The notes beneath the pieces are model-generated. The model did no database searches and was not told the DNA's origin. It saw only the letters and a list, made by a program, of their open reading frames with translations. The translations under genes and the position numbers were made by a program. 64,000 nucleotides of DNA from Lateolabrax maculatus (Eukaryota > Chordata > Actinopteri > Acropomatiformes > Lateolabracidae): assembly GCA_031216445.1 (NCBI GenBank), contig CM062202.1, positions 19,491,501-19,555,500 of the forward strand, written 5' to 3'. This document shows, piece after piece, positions 12,880 through 25,649 of this stretch (positions are counted from its first letter, which is position 1; each line of letters starts with the position of its first letter).

Positions 12880-15500
12880 CATACCCGCACAACAAAGCAC
12901 ACTCTTTCCAGACAGTAGAGTGATGGCATGTAATTATTTCCTCTATGGCCGACCATGTGTTTATCAGAATGTTAATGTATGCATAATAACAGGCTCCACA
13001 ACGTCTGCAAAAATGTCAAGGCTGCCAGCCCGTCAATCAAGCCTCGAAATAGAATAGCAAATAAGTATGCACTGCTGTCATGCTAAATGATAGGCAGAGC
13101 CCCCTCATAGCTCTTAAGCTGACAAATATCAGGCCAGTGCATGGGGTAGAATTATTGTATCAGGGAGCTGGTGGTCATTTGGCAACAGGCAAACCAGCAC
13201 CTGAATGTGGGAAGAACTGAGCTGAGGAGCCAGAGGAGGGAAAGAAAGAGCCAAAATCAGACAGGGACATAAAAGCAGAGATTTTCATCATGTTGTGCAG
13301 GAGCCAGTAAAAAGCAGACAAAGCATCAATGAGCTTCCCACTTGTACCTGCTATTGATTATCTGTGAATCCTCTGGAGTACCCCCTAACCCCCCACTCAC
13401 TATTCACCTTACACAAAATAATAAGAAAAAGAAAAAAAAAAAACATAAGGAACAAAAGAAGATAGTGGGTTGAATCCTTCTTAGACCCTGCAAGCAATGC
13501 TTTATGTAAGAAAGAAAGCCTAAAGTGCCAAAACCTTTAGTTCTTGCATTTCTGCTGGTTGACAGCATGTAGGTGTGGACAGTGTGCAAAGTTAGTGCAC
13601 CTGCGGCAAACTTTGAATGTCTGAGGTAAAAATCGCCCATTCAGTGATACTCTATCCCTCACTAGATAAGACTCTTGGCTATTGAGTGGTTTGCTCCTAG
13701 CATAGCATTGTTAAAAACAACATAAACTAGGAAAGATGAAACTTTGTCCAATAAAAAATTCTCTTAACAACAACTGAACTTAAGCACAATTGAGAAGCAA
13801 AAATATACCTAGTGAGCTAGTGTACTCTCTCCACTCTTGGTTCTTATAAATAGTTATCAACATGACAGCATTTATCTGCTTTGCCTTATTAAAGAGTAGA
13901 TGATTATCATCATCTACAGGACAGATTTTCTCCAGATTAGTTCAAAGACGGCTATTTAAGGAAAGGCTATGATGGATAAGGAAACGGGGACATATGCAGG
14001 AGAGGGATACCAGTTAGGCTCCCTGGATGGATCTCTGCATGTGTCCATAAACCCCAAAGACTTATCTCAAGATTTTAGCCTCTGTCTGGACCACACGTTG
14101 TGTAGGATTACGACCAAGGTGTGACAATGATCTGTCTCCAATAGACATATGAGGTGAGGAAGACAGGCGGGCAGGGAGGCACCCGCACACACGTCTCACA
14201 CATCCACACAGTCGTATGAATGGCTTATCCATGTATTTCTGGGCTGAAGTGTCTGAGATGTGCCAGTGTAGACACACACTGACATGTACTGGATGTACTT
14301 TAGCGAGGCAAAGTTTAGCTGTACTTCTGGGGAAACAATGTCGCATTGATTGCAGTCATTCATCACAACAGAGGCATCTGCTTTATTGAGAATTTCCGAG
14401 CTTGAGCCGCGACAGTCAGGGAGGAACCACAACTCATCAAAGATACAGCAGCTTTGTCCTGAAATTTTTACTTGTGAGAACATTGCTGTCATATCCCTCA
14501 CTGACTGGCTGCCTGCCACCACAATGCAGCGCATTTCAGCATACACAGCCGTAATTGTAAAGGAGATGTACGAGAGTCCGCATGGCTGATTCCTCTGTTC
14601 TGTATATGCTGTGGCAACAAAGAGCTGTGGCTGTTCCTCTCGAGCACCAAGGCTCTCATTGGCAAGGACACTGGGAGCAAAGAGTCTCACCAGTGTAAAT
14701 TTTTAAACAGTGAGGTCACCTGCACAGATTTAAGAGAATTAATTCCAGGGCCTGGGGGACAGGATGGCGTGTCAGTCTGTTTGAGCAAATGCCATTGAAT
14801 CAAGTTAGCCAAGCAGAATCGTCTTACAATAATCAATTCTTAATTTCATGCTGAGTGCCTCAGATTAATCTGTAAAAAAGAAGTGGGTGAGCTTTGATTT
14901 GTGGCTGTGTTGCCATTCTGCTTGTTAACTGCAAAAGAAACAAAGGTGGTGGAAATAGAAAATGACGTTGGGGGGGATAAACAAAACTCTAACCATATGG
15001 CTATAGAAGTTATGACATTGAAAACCATTGCAATGATAGCAAAGAGACCAGTAATGGATGTCAGTTACTGAAGAGGAAATAAAAGCATTCTGTCAGGCTA
15101 AAATGTGCTTTGGAAACCCACGGTCAGTCTCGGTAGCTTTAAATTACAGAACCAATAACATGTGGTTGCAGTAGTAGGGGAAATTACATTATGCATTGCA
15201 CACATTGAGAGCCTGAAAATCATTCCCTATAGGGATGTTTAGCAGTATGTCCTTCTATGCATTTAAATGACCCTATCTCATAGAGCGATGTAAAATTTAT
15301 GCGCTTTTTCAGTGTATAATCAGCAATATCCAAGTAAGATCAGTATGCCTCGGTAAACAGTTTATTGAATCAAAACAAGCAGATTTCCCCTTAATGACAG
15401 TGTTCAGTAGGCAACTCTGACAGCATCAGTGGGAGAGATACTGATATGTTATATATCGTCTTATACAAGTCTAATCAGGCTCTCCTCCAGCGCGACCTTG
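12880..15500. other. Gene-free DNA, one long antisense open frame
   Basis: A 164-codon open frame lies on the minus strand at 14196-14690, and a 79-codon frame overlaps it on the plus strand. Neither has a recognisable motif. The region is free of simple repeats, apart from an A-rich run near 13430, and has a hairpin-like AGATGATTATCATCATCT at about 13899-13916. I see no firm feature. Confidence 0.4.
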
Positions 15501-15660
15501 ATCGGAGCAGCCTTCAAACTGTTAAAAACACACGCACAAACACACCCACAGATACACACAAATACACTCGGGCTCGCGACACACTGTCTAATCACTGGGG
15601 CCAATCTGGTGAAAACAATCACCCAGTTAATTGAGAGCAGTTTAGTAGATGAGTGTATCA

Positions 15661-15705
15661 CAGACACACACACAGACACCCACAAACACCCACAAACACA
15701 CACAT

Positions 15706-15743
<38 letters not shown>
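15661..15743 (+). repeat. CA-rich tract with pure (CA)18 core
   Basis: Imperfect CACA/CCCACAAA units lead into an uninterrupted CA run at 15707-15743. Another CA-rich, GACACA-containing stretch precedes it at about 15527-15570, so the two may derive from one old microsatellite split by an intervening stretch. Confidence 0.93.
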
Positions 15744-15746
<3 letters not shown>

Positions 15747-16039
15747 GAGAGCTTACAGGGACGTCTTAGTTATTTACTAAGTCATTTCTCTTATCACTTA
15801 GGCTCTGTAAACAGCCAATGGGGAGGTAATGCAATCTCCGGTGCTGCTCACTCAAGTCTCAGATCAGGGAAAAAAAAACAGCAAACCCCCATTCCCCCAG
15901 TCCATCACTCATGACAAAGTGGTTACCCCACGAGGTGACGTTGAGAGGATGCCTATATATTACAGCCCTCTTCCTCTATTTATGACAGTTGTATGGGTTT
16001 TTTTTCGTATGGTGATTCAGATGCCGAGGTATTATTAAA

Positions 16040-16330
16040 ATTACTCGTCTGTGCGTGTTGAGTGGTCCTCAGTCAATAGCCTGACACAGAACTGTGCTTG
16101 CCAAAGATTGATTTAGTCACTGACCTTGTGTAATTGAATCGTAACTAATTGTAATTAGCAATCAGAGGGTGGAACCACCCACCTTGTAGAGAGCAGTACG
16201 TCTGCGATCAGGGAGGCTCACAACCCTGCTGTCACTTTAACTGCTTGTCAATCGAGAGTCCCGACTTCAGAGAATGAATCAATCATCTTATGCATATAGC
16301 GGAATTAATAAGGCATACAGTAACTTATTG
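16040..16330. promoter_or_regulatory. Candidate enhancer block with paired homeodomain sites
   Basis: Seen: a near-palindromic CTAATTGTAATTAG at 16145-16158 (two head-to-head homeodomain cores) followed within 10 bases by the perfect inverted repeat GGGTGGAACCACCC at 16167-16180. Two further AATTGAATC/AATCG words precede it. Known: paired-class homeodomains bind TAAT-N-ATTA arrangements as dimers. Inference: an intronic or distal enhancer. Conservation is untested. Confidence 0.3.
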
Positions 16331-19300
16331 CTTTCGGAACTAAGACACAGCTCATATTAAATCAACTGCAATGTGCGATTCTAGAAAGCGCATTCATAAG
16401 ACAATGTAGTGTCTGATATTTCCTGAAACTAGGCTACACCTTAAATGTTTCCTTTTTCCATTTTTAAAGCTGGCACGCTCACACCACAGTATTACAAAGA
16501 TAAATCTATTGCTGTGGGGAGTGCCACAGTGGTGGTTTGATTGCTTTCAAGTGAAGAGGTGTCAATGAAAAGAACAAAATGTAAAGTAAATGATTTATTG
16601 CGATTTAACGAAAAGACATTTTTTGTTCGCTTGAAGTTCCCTCTAAGAAAAGCTTGAGTATGGATAGCAAGAAACATTTAACCAGCCATTACAAATTACT
16701 GGTTTCGAAAGTGACAAAGTGGGTTGTTCCATTATGTCATCTCCTTCTCGTTACCACCTCCATCCACCCATCCAACCGCCCACCACAACGTCCACCACCC
16801 CCACATTCCACCACACACACACTGTGATCTGGGAAAATGCCTTCTTTTCACATAATACAAAGATAAGCATGCTATCTCACACCAGTATCTGTCAAGTGCC
16901 ATTAGTTTCCCAGCTATTCCATTTCGCTCTGTGAATCCATACTCTGTGCCTGGTAATGATAAAGTCACTTAAATGGATGGCTCTTGGGGTGGCTGTAGAT
17001 AATCTTCACCGAAGAACAGTCGTTGGTGTTCCACTACTTCAAATGCTCACCTTGACTTTGTAACTATGCTGTAATGCATGTTACACAGAACAGCAAATAT
17101 GAAAGTCAATTTATTAAACAAGTGCTTTTCTGTAGCCTGCTCTGCATCTGTGAGCGGAGATTACAAACACTCTGGCTTGTCTCCTGAAGAACATGACAAG
17201 AAAATGAAATGTTTCCGCATTTCATTTAGATGAAAATATGATCAAATGCAGCTGTTGCCTAAGCTACAGTTATAAGCAAGGTTTAGAGGAGTTTGTCCAA
17301 TGACTATAAATAGGCTGATTATTTTTGTTTTGTATTTTTCTAAAATAGTGGAATTAATCAGTACTCATTTTGAATGTTAAGGATGCAAATCATGTCAAGT
17401 TGCTGATGCTTTTAAGCGTTATTGTGTTCTTGAGGATTTTAAAACCGTGTGTATAAAAGGCATGCCACAGATTAATATATGTACTTTTAAAGTATCAAAC
17501 AAATTAAATCAATCAAACTGATAATGTCCATAATACAAAAGTCTAAGTGAAAAAGTGAAATTTTAAAAAATAAATTTGCAGCACAAAATTGTTTAACCTA
17601 CTCAACAAATTTTCATTCTCGTCACATTTTTCTACTCACTTTCTATTCTCAAAGACAAGTGAACTGCGGTTGCACCCGAAGTACTTCTTAACTTAAAAAA
17701 AAATTAGGCTTAACTATAAAAAACAGAATTAGATTCTGCAGTCATCTTTTTTTTTTTTTTTTTAAATGTGTTCCATGCAACATCCCCTGAGTTTCATCAA
17801 ATGCGGAAGGCTACATATGTGCACCCATCTAATCAAGATCACGCTAAATGGAGGGACGCTCAATCTTGCATAGAGATATGATCTCCGCATCTATAAAGCT
17901 AGTTGAGCACAGCACACGTTAGTCATCCATATTGCGCCCTACATTGAATCCCCCCCAACAACATGCCTGCTTTGCTTATTGCCATAGCAACTTACTTACT
18001 AAGTACTCCCAACTCACAGTGAAGATTTGGTGTCTACACCAGTAAATTTCAGTAAAATCTAAGTCCAGGCTTTTTGGTTCCATATCATCTCTATAAGTAC
18101 ATGACTAGATTTACTGAGCAAAACCAAAATTTATCCTGATCATTCCTAAAACATACTGTAGACATTAAGCTCCTGTTGTCTCTTGCCATGTGGTTTATGC
18201 AGATGCAAAGACGTATAACTAAAACTTGTAATAACTAGAACATTCAACCTAATGTAAAGGGAAATATCTCCTCTTTCATTTCCTCTATTTTTATTACACA
18301 GAGTTAGACTAAATACGACATGTGTGGTCATTTTCTCAAATAGTCGTAGAGCTTGAAAACCATCCCTATGTTGCATAAACTGCCACAGTTGTTGGCAGCT
18401 GCTGTTTGTTTATATATGGAGCAGATGTTGCAGATGGTATTTTTGGGTGCACTCTATGACAGACTTTTAACTGAAAAATGCACAGTGAATGATCAAAAGC
18501 AGAGCTAACGTGCTGGGACAAACTGACAAAAGATACCAAGTAACTTGGGTTGTCATGTCGGGTTAGCGCTGCTGAACTCACAGCTGTGAAGCAAACGAGA
18601 TAGAGTTGGGCCATCCAAAGGGTTGATGGAGACGTTAAATGGCAGCATTTTAGAATTCCAGTGAAATACCAGACTGCAACTTGACAAGACAAAGACTAAG
18701 AAAGTATTATGAAAAAGCCTTGTTTTAGAGCAGTCTCACACTGATTTATCACTGACTCATCCCTGCTGATGCTCGGTACAGAATGTCTGTAAATGTATAA
18801 ATATTAACCCCCACAATCTTTTCTTTGAGTGTCACACTTCTAGGGCTGCCCAGGCTTTGTTCATCAGGGTTTTATGTCAGTTACAAAAACTTAAGTCAGT
18901 TAAAAAAAAAAAAAATGTTTTAATGTGTTAAGTATTTTGTTATATAATAACAATATATTATTGAAAAAGTATGGTAACATCAGTAATAACATGATGAGAT
19001 TCAAAATTATTATTTGTTGTTTAACAGAGGTTCTGTTCCAGGACTAATACTGGAGGAACAATTTTTAACAATGCTTTTAATAGATCAACTACTCTATTAA
19101 AGAAAGAAATCCTCTGGAAATCAGTCGATTTACAATATATTCAGCAAGGACAGTTCTAGTCAGTACTTTATAAGAAGCCATCAAACAGCCAATGCACTTA
19201 TTTTGCTTATTTTATTATTATCTTAATTAGGATTTTGGAAAAAAATATAATGATTAATCAAACTTTCAACCAATGATCTATTGAACCAACCTACTTGCTG

Positions 19301-21138
19301 AAATTGTTATTGTTACACACCAAGGCTGTCAGAATAAATATATGTTGGCTTATTTGTTTAATTTTAATATATAAGCAATGAGGAATGTCAAATGGTAATA
19401 AATCTCTTCAACGACAAGTCAACAGAAGAACCTTGAAGCTCTTTCCTTGACTCTCACTGGAGAAAGCACACTCCCATTCAGAACAAAGAAAAAAAGGACT
19501 TACATAAACAAATGTGACTGTATTCTACAGTCTAATCCTACTTTAGTTCAATGCGCTCGGGGTACTTTTGTTGGAAAGGAAAACAGAGGTGCTTGCCAGT
19601 TTATTTGAGACTCCACTGTCTCAAAAGAAGATGTGAAGAATATAAGCTCCCCTCAATGAGACGGTCAGTCCTTTTGTTCAGCAAGGACAAGAACTCGTCT
19701 ATCTCCTGTAGGTTTGCAGTCAGCACTTGAGCTAAGCTGTGTGTATTTGAAGCTAAGCTGAATAAACAAGCCAATAAATCGAATGAATATGTTTGCAACT
19801 GTTTATCAGTGTAAATTAAATATATATCCCCAAAGAGAGAGAAGCTGTGGATGCAGATCAAAAACTCACTAAATCAGAACTTCTGCAATTTCAACAGAGA
19901 GGGACTTTTAATAAGAGGTTAGTAATTTTTTTCCTGTGGGTGACCAATAAATTATGATGAAACTAAAAAATCTATAATGTATCTATGTTAAATCCATAAA
20001 GGATTTAAATTAATTATGTTTTAAAGGAGAAAGTGAGGCACTTGACAGTGGGGTTTTGAAATCAGATGCTATTCAACTCCACTTTGATACATTTTGAAAA
20101 GCTGAAGCAAGATCCTCATCTGAGGTCAAAGTGGTTGGCAAATGCACAGGTAGTCATAGGGCCACGTGACAACCTGTAACTTTTCAAAACAACAACTGTC
20201 CAAATCACTAGAATACAACAATCACTAAACAAGAGAAAGGAAAAAAAAAAGATTATCCCGTACACAAAACAGATTGAGTTAGTTTATGGCACAGCAAAGA
20301 TTAGTTCTCCTATTCGGCAACTGACAGTATTAAAGATGTGGAAAGAGCTCCTTTCCTGTGTTCCTCAATGTTCCTTTACAGGAAGATATACTAAGAGTAG
20401 TAGAAGTAATCCGTCCCTTGACGTTGGCATGTATACGGCCAGAAAGACCTTCACATGGCCCCAGGAGGAAAGATAAAGCTACAGAATGCTCCAGTCAGCC
20501 TATTATTTCATGAGCACAGATTTACAACTTAAACAGAAGCATTAACAAAAAGCATAATAAGAAAGGCTGGCATAAACAAGCGTCAAATTGCAGAGATTAG
20601 AACTATACTTGTCAAAACGGTCAAGAAACACAAAACAGGAGTTGTTTTTTTAGTCCTAGGAAAGTCGTTCTTGTTTATACATCAGAATACGTGCTGGGTG
20701 TCAAAGAGAAAGTGCTTCATTCTTCTACATTATTTGTAAGGGGTTTGAGCACATAGTTTGCTTTCTAGCGCCGTCTGTATCGATGCACAAGAGAAAATTA
20801 TTGGTTGCTGACCTCTCTGGCGGTCACACCAATCACAAATGGTCGAATTCTCAGCAATAATAGGTGCTGGGGTTAAGGTTTGCAGCCGAGTGGATTCATC
20901 AGGAAAAGTCAAGGTACATTTCATTTATCAAGATTTCTCATCCTATCAAACTCAACAGTGAGCCAATTGGTATTTCAGGTCCCTGAAATTGCCCTTTAGC
21001 CACAAGGCTGGGACCCTTTTGTTTCCAACAGTGCACATGCAACACATTCTTCACATTCTTTGGTCCAATATTGTTGGTTGTACTTTGTCTTTCACTGGTA
21101 AAAAACATAGATTATGTTTTAGAAATATAGTGCATTCC

Positions 21139-21152
21139 CTTCCATCTGGTGG
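21139..21152 (-). promoter_or_regulatory. CTCF-like motif
   Basis: Read on the minus strand, CCACCAGATGGAAG matches the CCASYAGRKGGCRS core at 13 of 14 positions. It is a single motif with no further support. Two other CTCF-like sites at 30.1 and 41.9 kb have the same orientation. Confidence 0.3.
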
Positions 21153-22131
21153 CAATATATATTTGAATCACACCATCCAAAAACACACATCTTTTTAAAA
21201 CCCTAACATATTCCACCCACATCAGGCTCGCTGTCAAGGAATCTCCTCATAATCAGTAAGTCCTCTCGTTTTGCATTTCCACTCTGCATTGCTGGTATTT
21301 AAATTAATATTTCAGTTGTTGTTGCATAAATTGAGGCTCAAGACTAAAACTAACACACACTTTTTTGCTTCCTGTAGTAGCTTTATTTGCCACGTATGTC
21401 AGTTTCACTCCGGTTTTTCATTGTGCTCAATGTACTTGCACAGATGTTGACATAAATACAGGAGGCCATCAAACAGCGATGGATCTGTGATTCGGTGTAT
21501 AAAAACAGGACATTAAGGGCAAAATTCGGTTTCTAGAGGGGGAAGGGTCCAGAGGATCTCGTACCTTCCTGTCCAGTAATGTGGGCCTGCTAGGTGGATT
21601 AACGGAGGTCCTAAACTGAGTGCTACAGATTGTAAGGATTTAGGGATTTGGTGGGGAGGGATTGACAGTAGTGCGTGTGGATCGCGGTGGAGATTGAGAG
21701 CAGATTGTTGTGATTTGGGCATGATTATCCAGACGGTATTGTCACTGATCTCCATCATCCTGTTTCATTTTCACAGGAAGTGCAGCTCATCTCAGACAGA
21801 GAATCCAACTGCCCCAATCCCAGGCAATGGACTCTGTTAATGGGGGGGATTAAAGGTACCTCTTCCCCTGTTTCTGCAGTGCCTCGGTGTCTCTCCTGAC
21901 CTGATGAGGACTGTCTTTGGTCCAAATGTCATTATTTACGCCAACATTATGAAACATTTGACGTGCAAGCCTCTTGATTAAATTTCCTTGTCTTCTGGGG
22001 TTTCTTTATACCTCTATACATCACTTTTTAAAATAGAATATAAAAGCCTTGACACAAGTGGCGCAGAAACGGTTGACTCCCGGCTATAGAGATCAGAGCA
22101 AATCACAAAATTAGATCATAGTCATTGTGAT

Positions 22132-22151
22132 AAAAAAAAAAAAAAAAAAAA
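22132..22151 (+). repeat. Poly-A run, 20 bases
   Basis: Uninterrupted A20. I could not identify a retroposon body upstream of it. Confidence 0.9.
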
Positions 22152-23288
22152 TCAGCTTCAGAGGAGGTCTGCCAAGGGACAGGGGCCAAAACAACTTGCC
22201 AAAGAAGGAAATTAATTTGAAGCTATAGCAAGTAGTGAGTGTTGGAAGGCAAACGATATTAATCTCAAACATGAGCATATGTCGTCAGGGTGTTTCTTGG
22301 CACTATGAAGTCCATTAACAGCCAGTTTCTATCAAGTGCAATGGTTTGTCCAAAGCCTAGGTCACGGTAAGGTCAACCAATCTTTCTCAAACGGCACATT
22401 TAAAACAAGGTTAATCCTGGTGCTGTCTCTGCCTTATAGAGGGCGCACTAATCTGAGTGCTCCATTAAAAGCCTCAGGAAGGTTAACTCAGAAGCCTTAC
22501 AGCAGACACAGATGTCCACTTTGAAAGACATGTCTATACAAACACATGCATCGCCCATACACCTGGGCCTGCATAGCCAATCAACATTTTGGCCTTGAGG
22601 GATACAAACACAGGACAATGATAATGTTTTTTTTCCAATTACATTCTTTATAGTTAACATCTCAGAGTTAATGTATGTTCTTGCACCTTTGATTTCCACT
22701 GAGGGAAATAACAACTAGTCCCATTCATTTGCACCCTTTCTTCCCTCTAATTACTTTAGCTTCAAATTGAATAGCAAAAGGACTATTTAGTAAATCAATT
22801 GAACTCATTAACAATGTACTTTTTTTAGTCTATTGCACAGCTCCCGTGGTAAGCACATCATATAATTTCATCAGCCATCATATGTGCATGAAAAATAAAA
22901 CAGATGCTTTATTTTAATCACCGGCATTATAAGATTCCCTTGAACTACATTTAAATAATTATGTGAACATTTTCGGTGAAAGATATGGTTCAATTAAGAA
23001 TGGAAAGTTAGAAAAACAAAAATCACACGAAACACCATTACCGACGTCACCTTGCATTGCCTGCAGTCCCACTTACATTAAGCTGCTTTGGCAGATTGAC
23101 ACTTCATCTCACTCTTTATATCTGCCCAATCTTTGTGACTGGACCCTCTATGAGGGAAGCTGTTGGCACATTTACACCACTGTGGGGTGTGGATGAGTCT
23201 GCCACCACCACAAACCATTAACAAAACCCCCCACCTCCCATTTGATATCCACATGCCTTGTCTGTGTGATGGGAGCTGTTATGGATGA

Positions 23289-23316
23289 GTGTGTGTGTGT
23301 GTGTGTGTGTGTGTGT
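23289..23316 (+). repeat. (GT)14 microsatellite
   Basis: Uninterrupted GT run about 70 bases before a possible SINE head on the opposite strand. Confidence 0.95.
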
Positions 23317-23379
23317 CTCGGGGCTGATATACAACTCCCAGGGCAGGTGACAAACACAGGAGCTCTAATTTTGGAGTCG

Positions 23380-23490
23380 GTGGGACCTTAATAACGAGAG
23401 TGAGCGGGCACTATAGGGCACTTGCAGGCAGGATTACAACCCTGTGACTGTATGGCCAACCATGCTACATCCACTGTACTACTGCCACAG
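23380..23490 (-). mobile_element. tRNA-derived SINE head, probable fragment
   Basis: On the minus strand TAGTACAGTGG (23481-23471) fits the polymerase III A-box exactly, and GGTTGTAATCC (23441-23431) is close to the B-box consensus. The spacing is 29 bases. The sequence does not fold as a tRNA by eye, and the body after the B-box (CTGCCTGCAAGTGCCC) does not match the 2.9-kb SINE, so it would be a different family or a diverged copy. Confidence 0.45.
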
Positions 23491-24049
23491 TGCCACTTTA
23501 GTCAACAACAGTGAGTGTGTGGATGCCAAGTAGATAGAGTAGAAGAGTAGTTGCCATTGCTACTGAGTGTCTCCAGTTCTTTTCCACTTTGTTTTTCTTT
23601 TCTATTGCCTCCTTTCAGCCATATAGCAGGAAAAAAAGAAAAAAAGTTTCTGTAGTTATGTGACTTCAATGTCACTTTCTCAGAGAACTGTTTAGCTACT
23701 TGTCAGTGCAGATTATTTCTAATGCTTCAGCCAACTGTTTCAATGTCAGCACATTCAGTAAACAACACGATTCATTTTCTGCAAACTTACTACAAATTTC
23801 AGTGAGCATTATAGGGTCTTAAAGGCTCAAATCTTGTTTGTTCTGTAGATGTACAGGACCTTCATACGGTATGCTCGGCTTTTACAGTGAGAAAATAGGA
23901 CGAGAGCATTTCAACATCTGTTTCATGAGTTATAAGAGACTCTGAGGAGAGCTCGCTGAATCATGTGAAAACCTGAAAATGGGAAGAAAAAGAAGGAATG
24001 CAGGCCCTGACAGACTGTCTCTGTTAGGTGCTACGCACACCAGTAAGGG

Positions 24050-24420
24050 TATTTACTAATGTTAATGAGACATTTTAAGCAGAGGTCAACATTCTCTTCA
24101 CTGGAAGCTACACTACACCTAAGTATGATATAATATGGCATGGAGGGACACTGATATTAAAGCTTCAAGCTGTTTTTGTCAGTTTTGTTTCCAACCTTGG
24201 GAAGGCACTCTAACTCTGTGCTATATAGGAATAGAAGCATTATGCTAATGAGAGCTTGCCCTGTGAAGAATACATTTGCTGTTGGAAAACATTTTGGCTT
24301 CCGCCTTGGGAGCTAATTGAGTACTCTGACAATGCAGTGCTTGGCTGGTTCACGTACACACAGGGGTGGAAAATTCAATTTCGCAGCTGGTTCAGAGCAC
24401 TCTGCAAGGAGAAGTGAAAG
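24050..24420. promoter_or_regulatory. Candidate conserved non-coding block
   Basis: Repeat-free stretch containing an octamer-type ATGCTAAT at about 24242-24249 and a nearby GAGCTAATTGAG word at 24309-24320. These suggest POU/homeodomain binding. There are no coding features. This rests on sequence style only. Confidence 0.2.
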
Positions 24421-25439
24421 AAAAAGGGGTGCCTGGATTAAAGAGCCAAGCTGGCTCCGTGGCTCCGTGTCTGGCTCAGTTGGCATATTCTTTCCATTAC
24501 AATGCTGTGTTTTATTGTTTGATTGACCAGCTGACAGTTAGATTCAACATGTAAATATAAAGTACAGTTGCAGTTCCTGTCAAAGTTTTTTAAAACCTTA
24601 TTTTAGCAGGATACATTAAATTGCCAAGCAACATAATTGTGAGTTTATTTTGAATACGTAAACATGCGAAAATGTGAATAAGTAATGGTCATAAAGGAAT
24701 TTAGACTTTTTGCCTTGTTGGAAGTACCTCAGATCCAAATCAGTCTAACTAGGCACATAGAGAAAAGAGCATACTGTATATCCAGTATACGCTGTCTACT
24801 GTTTCTGCCCCAGCCAAAGAATAGTGATGTGTTTCTGCATCTTTGTTGTTCTGTCTGTTCATCCAAAAGCAACATGCTGTACCTCAACAATTGCTGGCAA
24901 GATTGTGAGTTTTTGGTGTCCCCTGAACTTTTCAGACCAACATTTCAGCACTGCAAGTTAATGGACTGCGTAATCCAAATTCCCATCAGATATGTCCAGC
25001 ACATTCATGCTCAAAAAGGGGAAAACTCTGGTCTTTTGTCTAGTTCCACCTTCAAGATAAACTTACTTAGTTGAAAAGTTCTAATGAAAAAAAATAAAAT
25101 CATCAGTTTGTTTGATCCATCCAATGCTATTGTATTTTGCATTGTAGTGAATATTGCAGCCTTTACTTCTTTGCTACTAAAGGGAGCTCAGACTTACTGT
25201 TACTTGTAAACAAACTAGAGGTTTTAATGGTCATTTCTAGATGTCTGTGGGTACTGTGAGGTTTAAGTGTGTTAAAAAAATTGCTTGTCAATTTCTTGGT
25301 AATACAGTATTTCACTCCACCGTGCAATAAACAACTTTTTTTTTTGTTGTGAGTTAATATTTGCCACCCATGGCAGAGGCTGAGTGTCCAAATACTTATA
25401 TCTTTATATTTGAGGATCTACTAATTTACATGCTCTTAG

Positions 25440-25625
25440 AGCCTAATGGGAGTCTTAATTAAAGCCTTATTTAAGGTAGGCGCATTGGAAAGGTTCCTAA
25501 TTAAGCCTCTATATGTTAAAAACACTAGCCTCAATAGTACACCGATACACATTATCTGCTTAATTAGAGTGATTAGGCTATTGTCACTTAGAGGTGATTT
25601 CCAATTAACTCCAAAGTCACGTAAA
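25440..25625. promoter_or_regulatory. Cluster of TAATTA/AATTA homeodomain sites, candidate enhancer
   Basis: Seen: TTAATTAA at 25455-25462, CTAATTAAG at 25497-25505, CTTAATTAG at 25558-25566 and CCAATTAAC at 25601-25609. There is also an inverted pair GCCTAAT (25441) and ATTAGGC (25573). Four homeodomain cores within about 155 bases is dense even for AT-rich DNA. A short GATA tetranucleotide repeat follows. Inference: an enhancer of a developmental gene. Conservation in other fish is the decisive test. Confidence 0.35.
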
Positions 25626-25629
25626 TAGA

Positions 25630-25646
25630 GAGATAGATAGATAGAT
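25630..25646 (+). repeat. Short (GATA)4 microsatellite
   Basis: Four GATA units next to the TAATTA cluster. Confidence 0.85.
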
Positions 25647-25649
25647 CAG

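Larger units (their letters stand above)
16340..23285. other. Gene-free AT-rich DNA with homopolymer runs
   Basis: Holds a T17 run at 17747-17763, an A14 run near 18901-18914, an A20 run at 22132-22151 and AT-rich stretches around 18.9-19.4 kb. The open frames are short and anonymous. No transposon was recognised with confidence. Confidence 0.45.

Noticed and set aside
14196..14690. 164-codon minus-strand frame as a gene
   Set aside because: No motif, no good splice pair, and a plus-strand frame overlaps it; open frames of this size can occur by chance.
15429..15914. 161-residue Thr/His-rich frame
   Set aside because: Made by the CA-rich tract.
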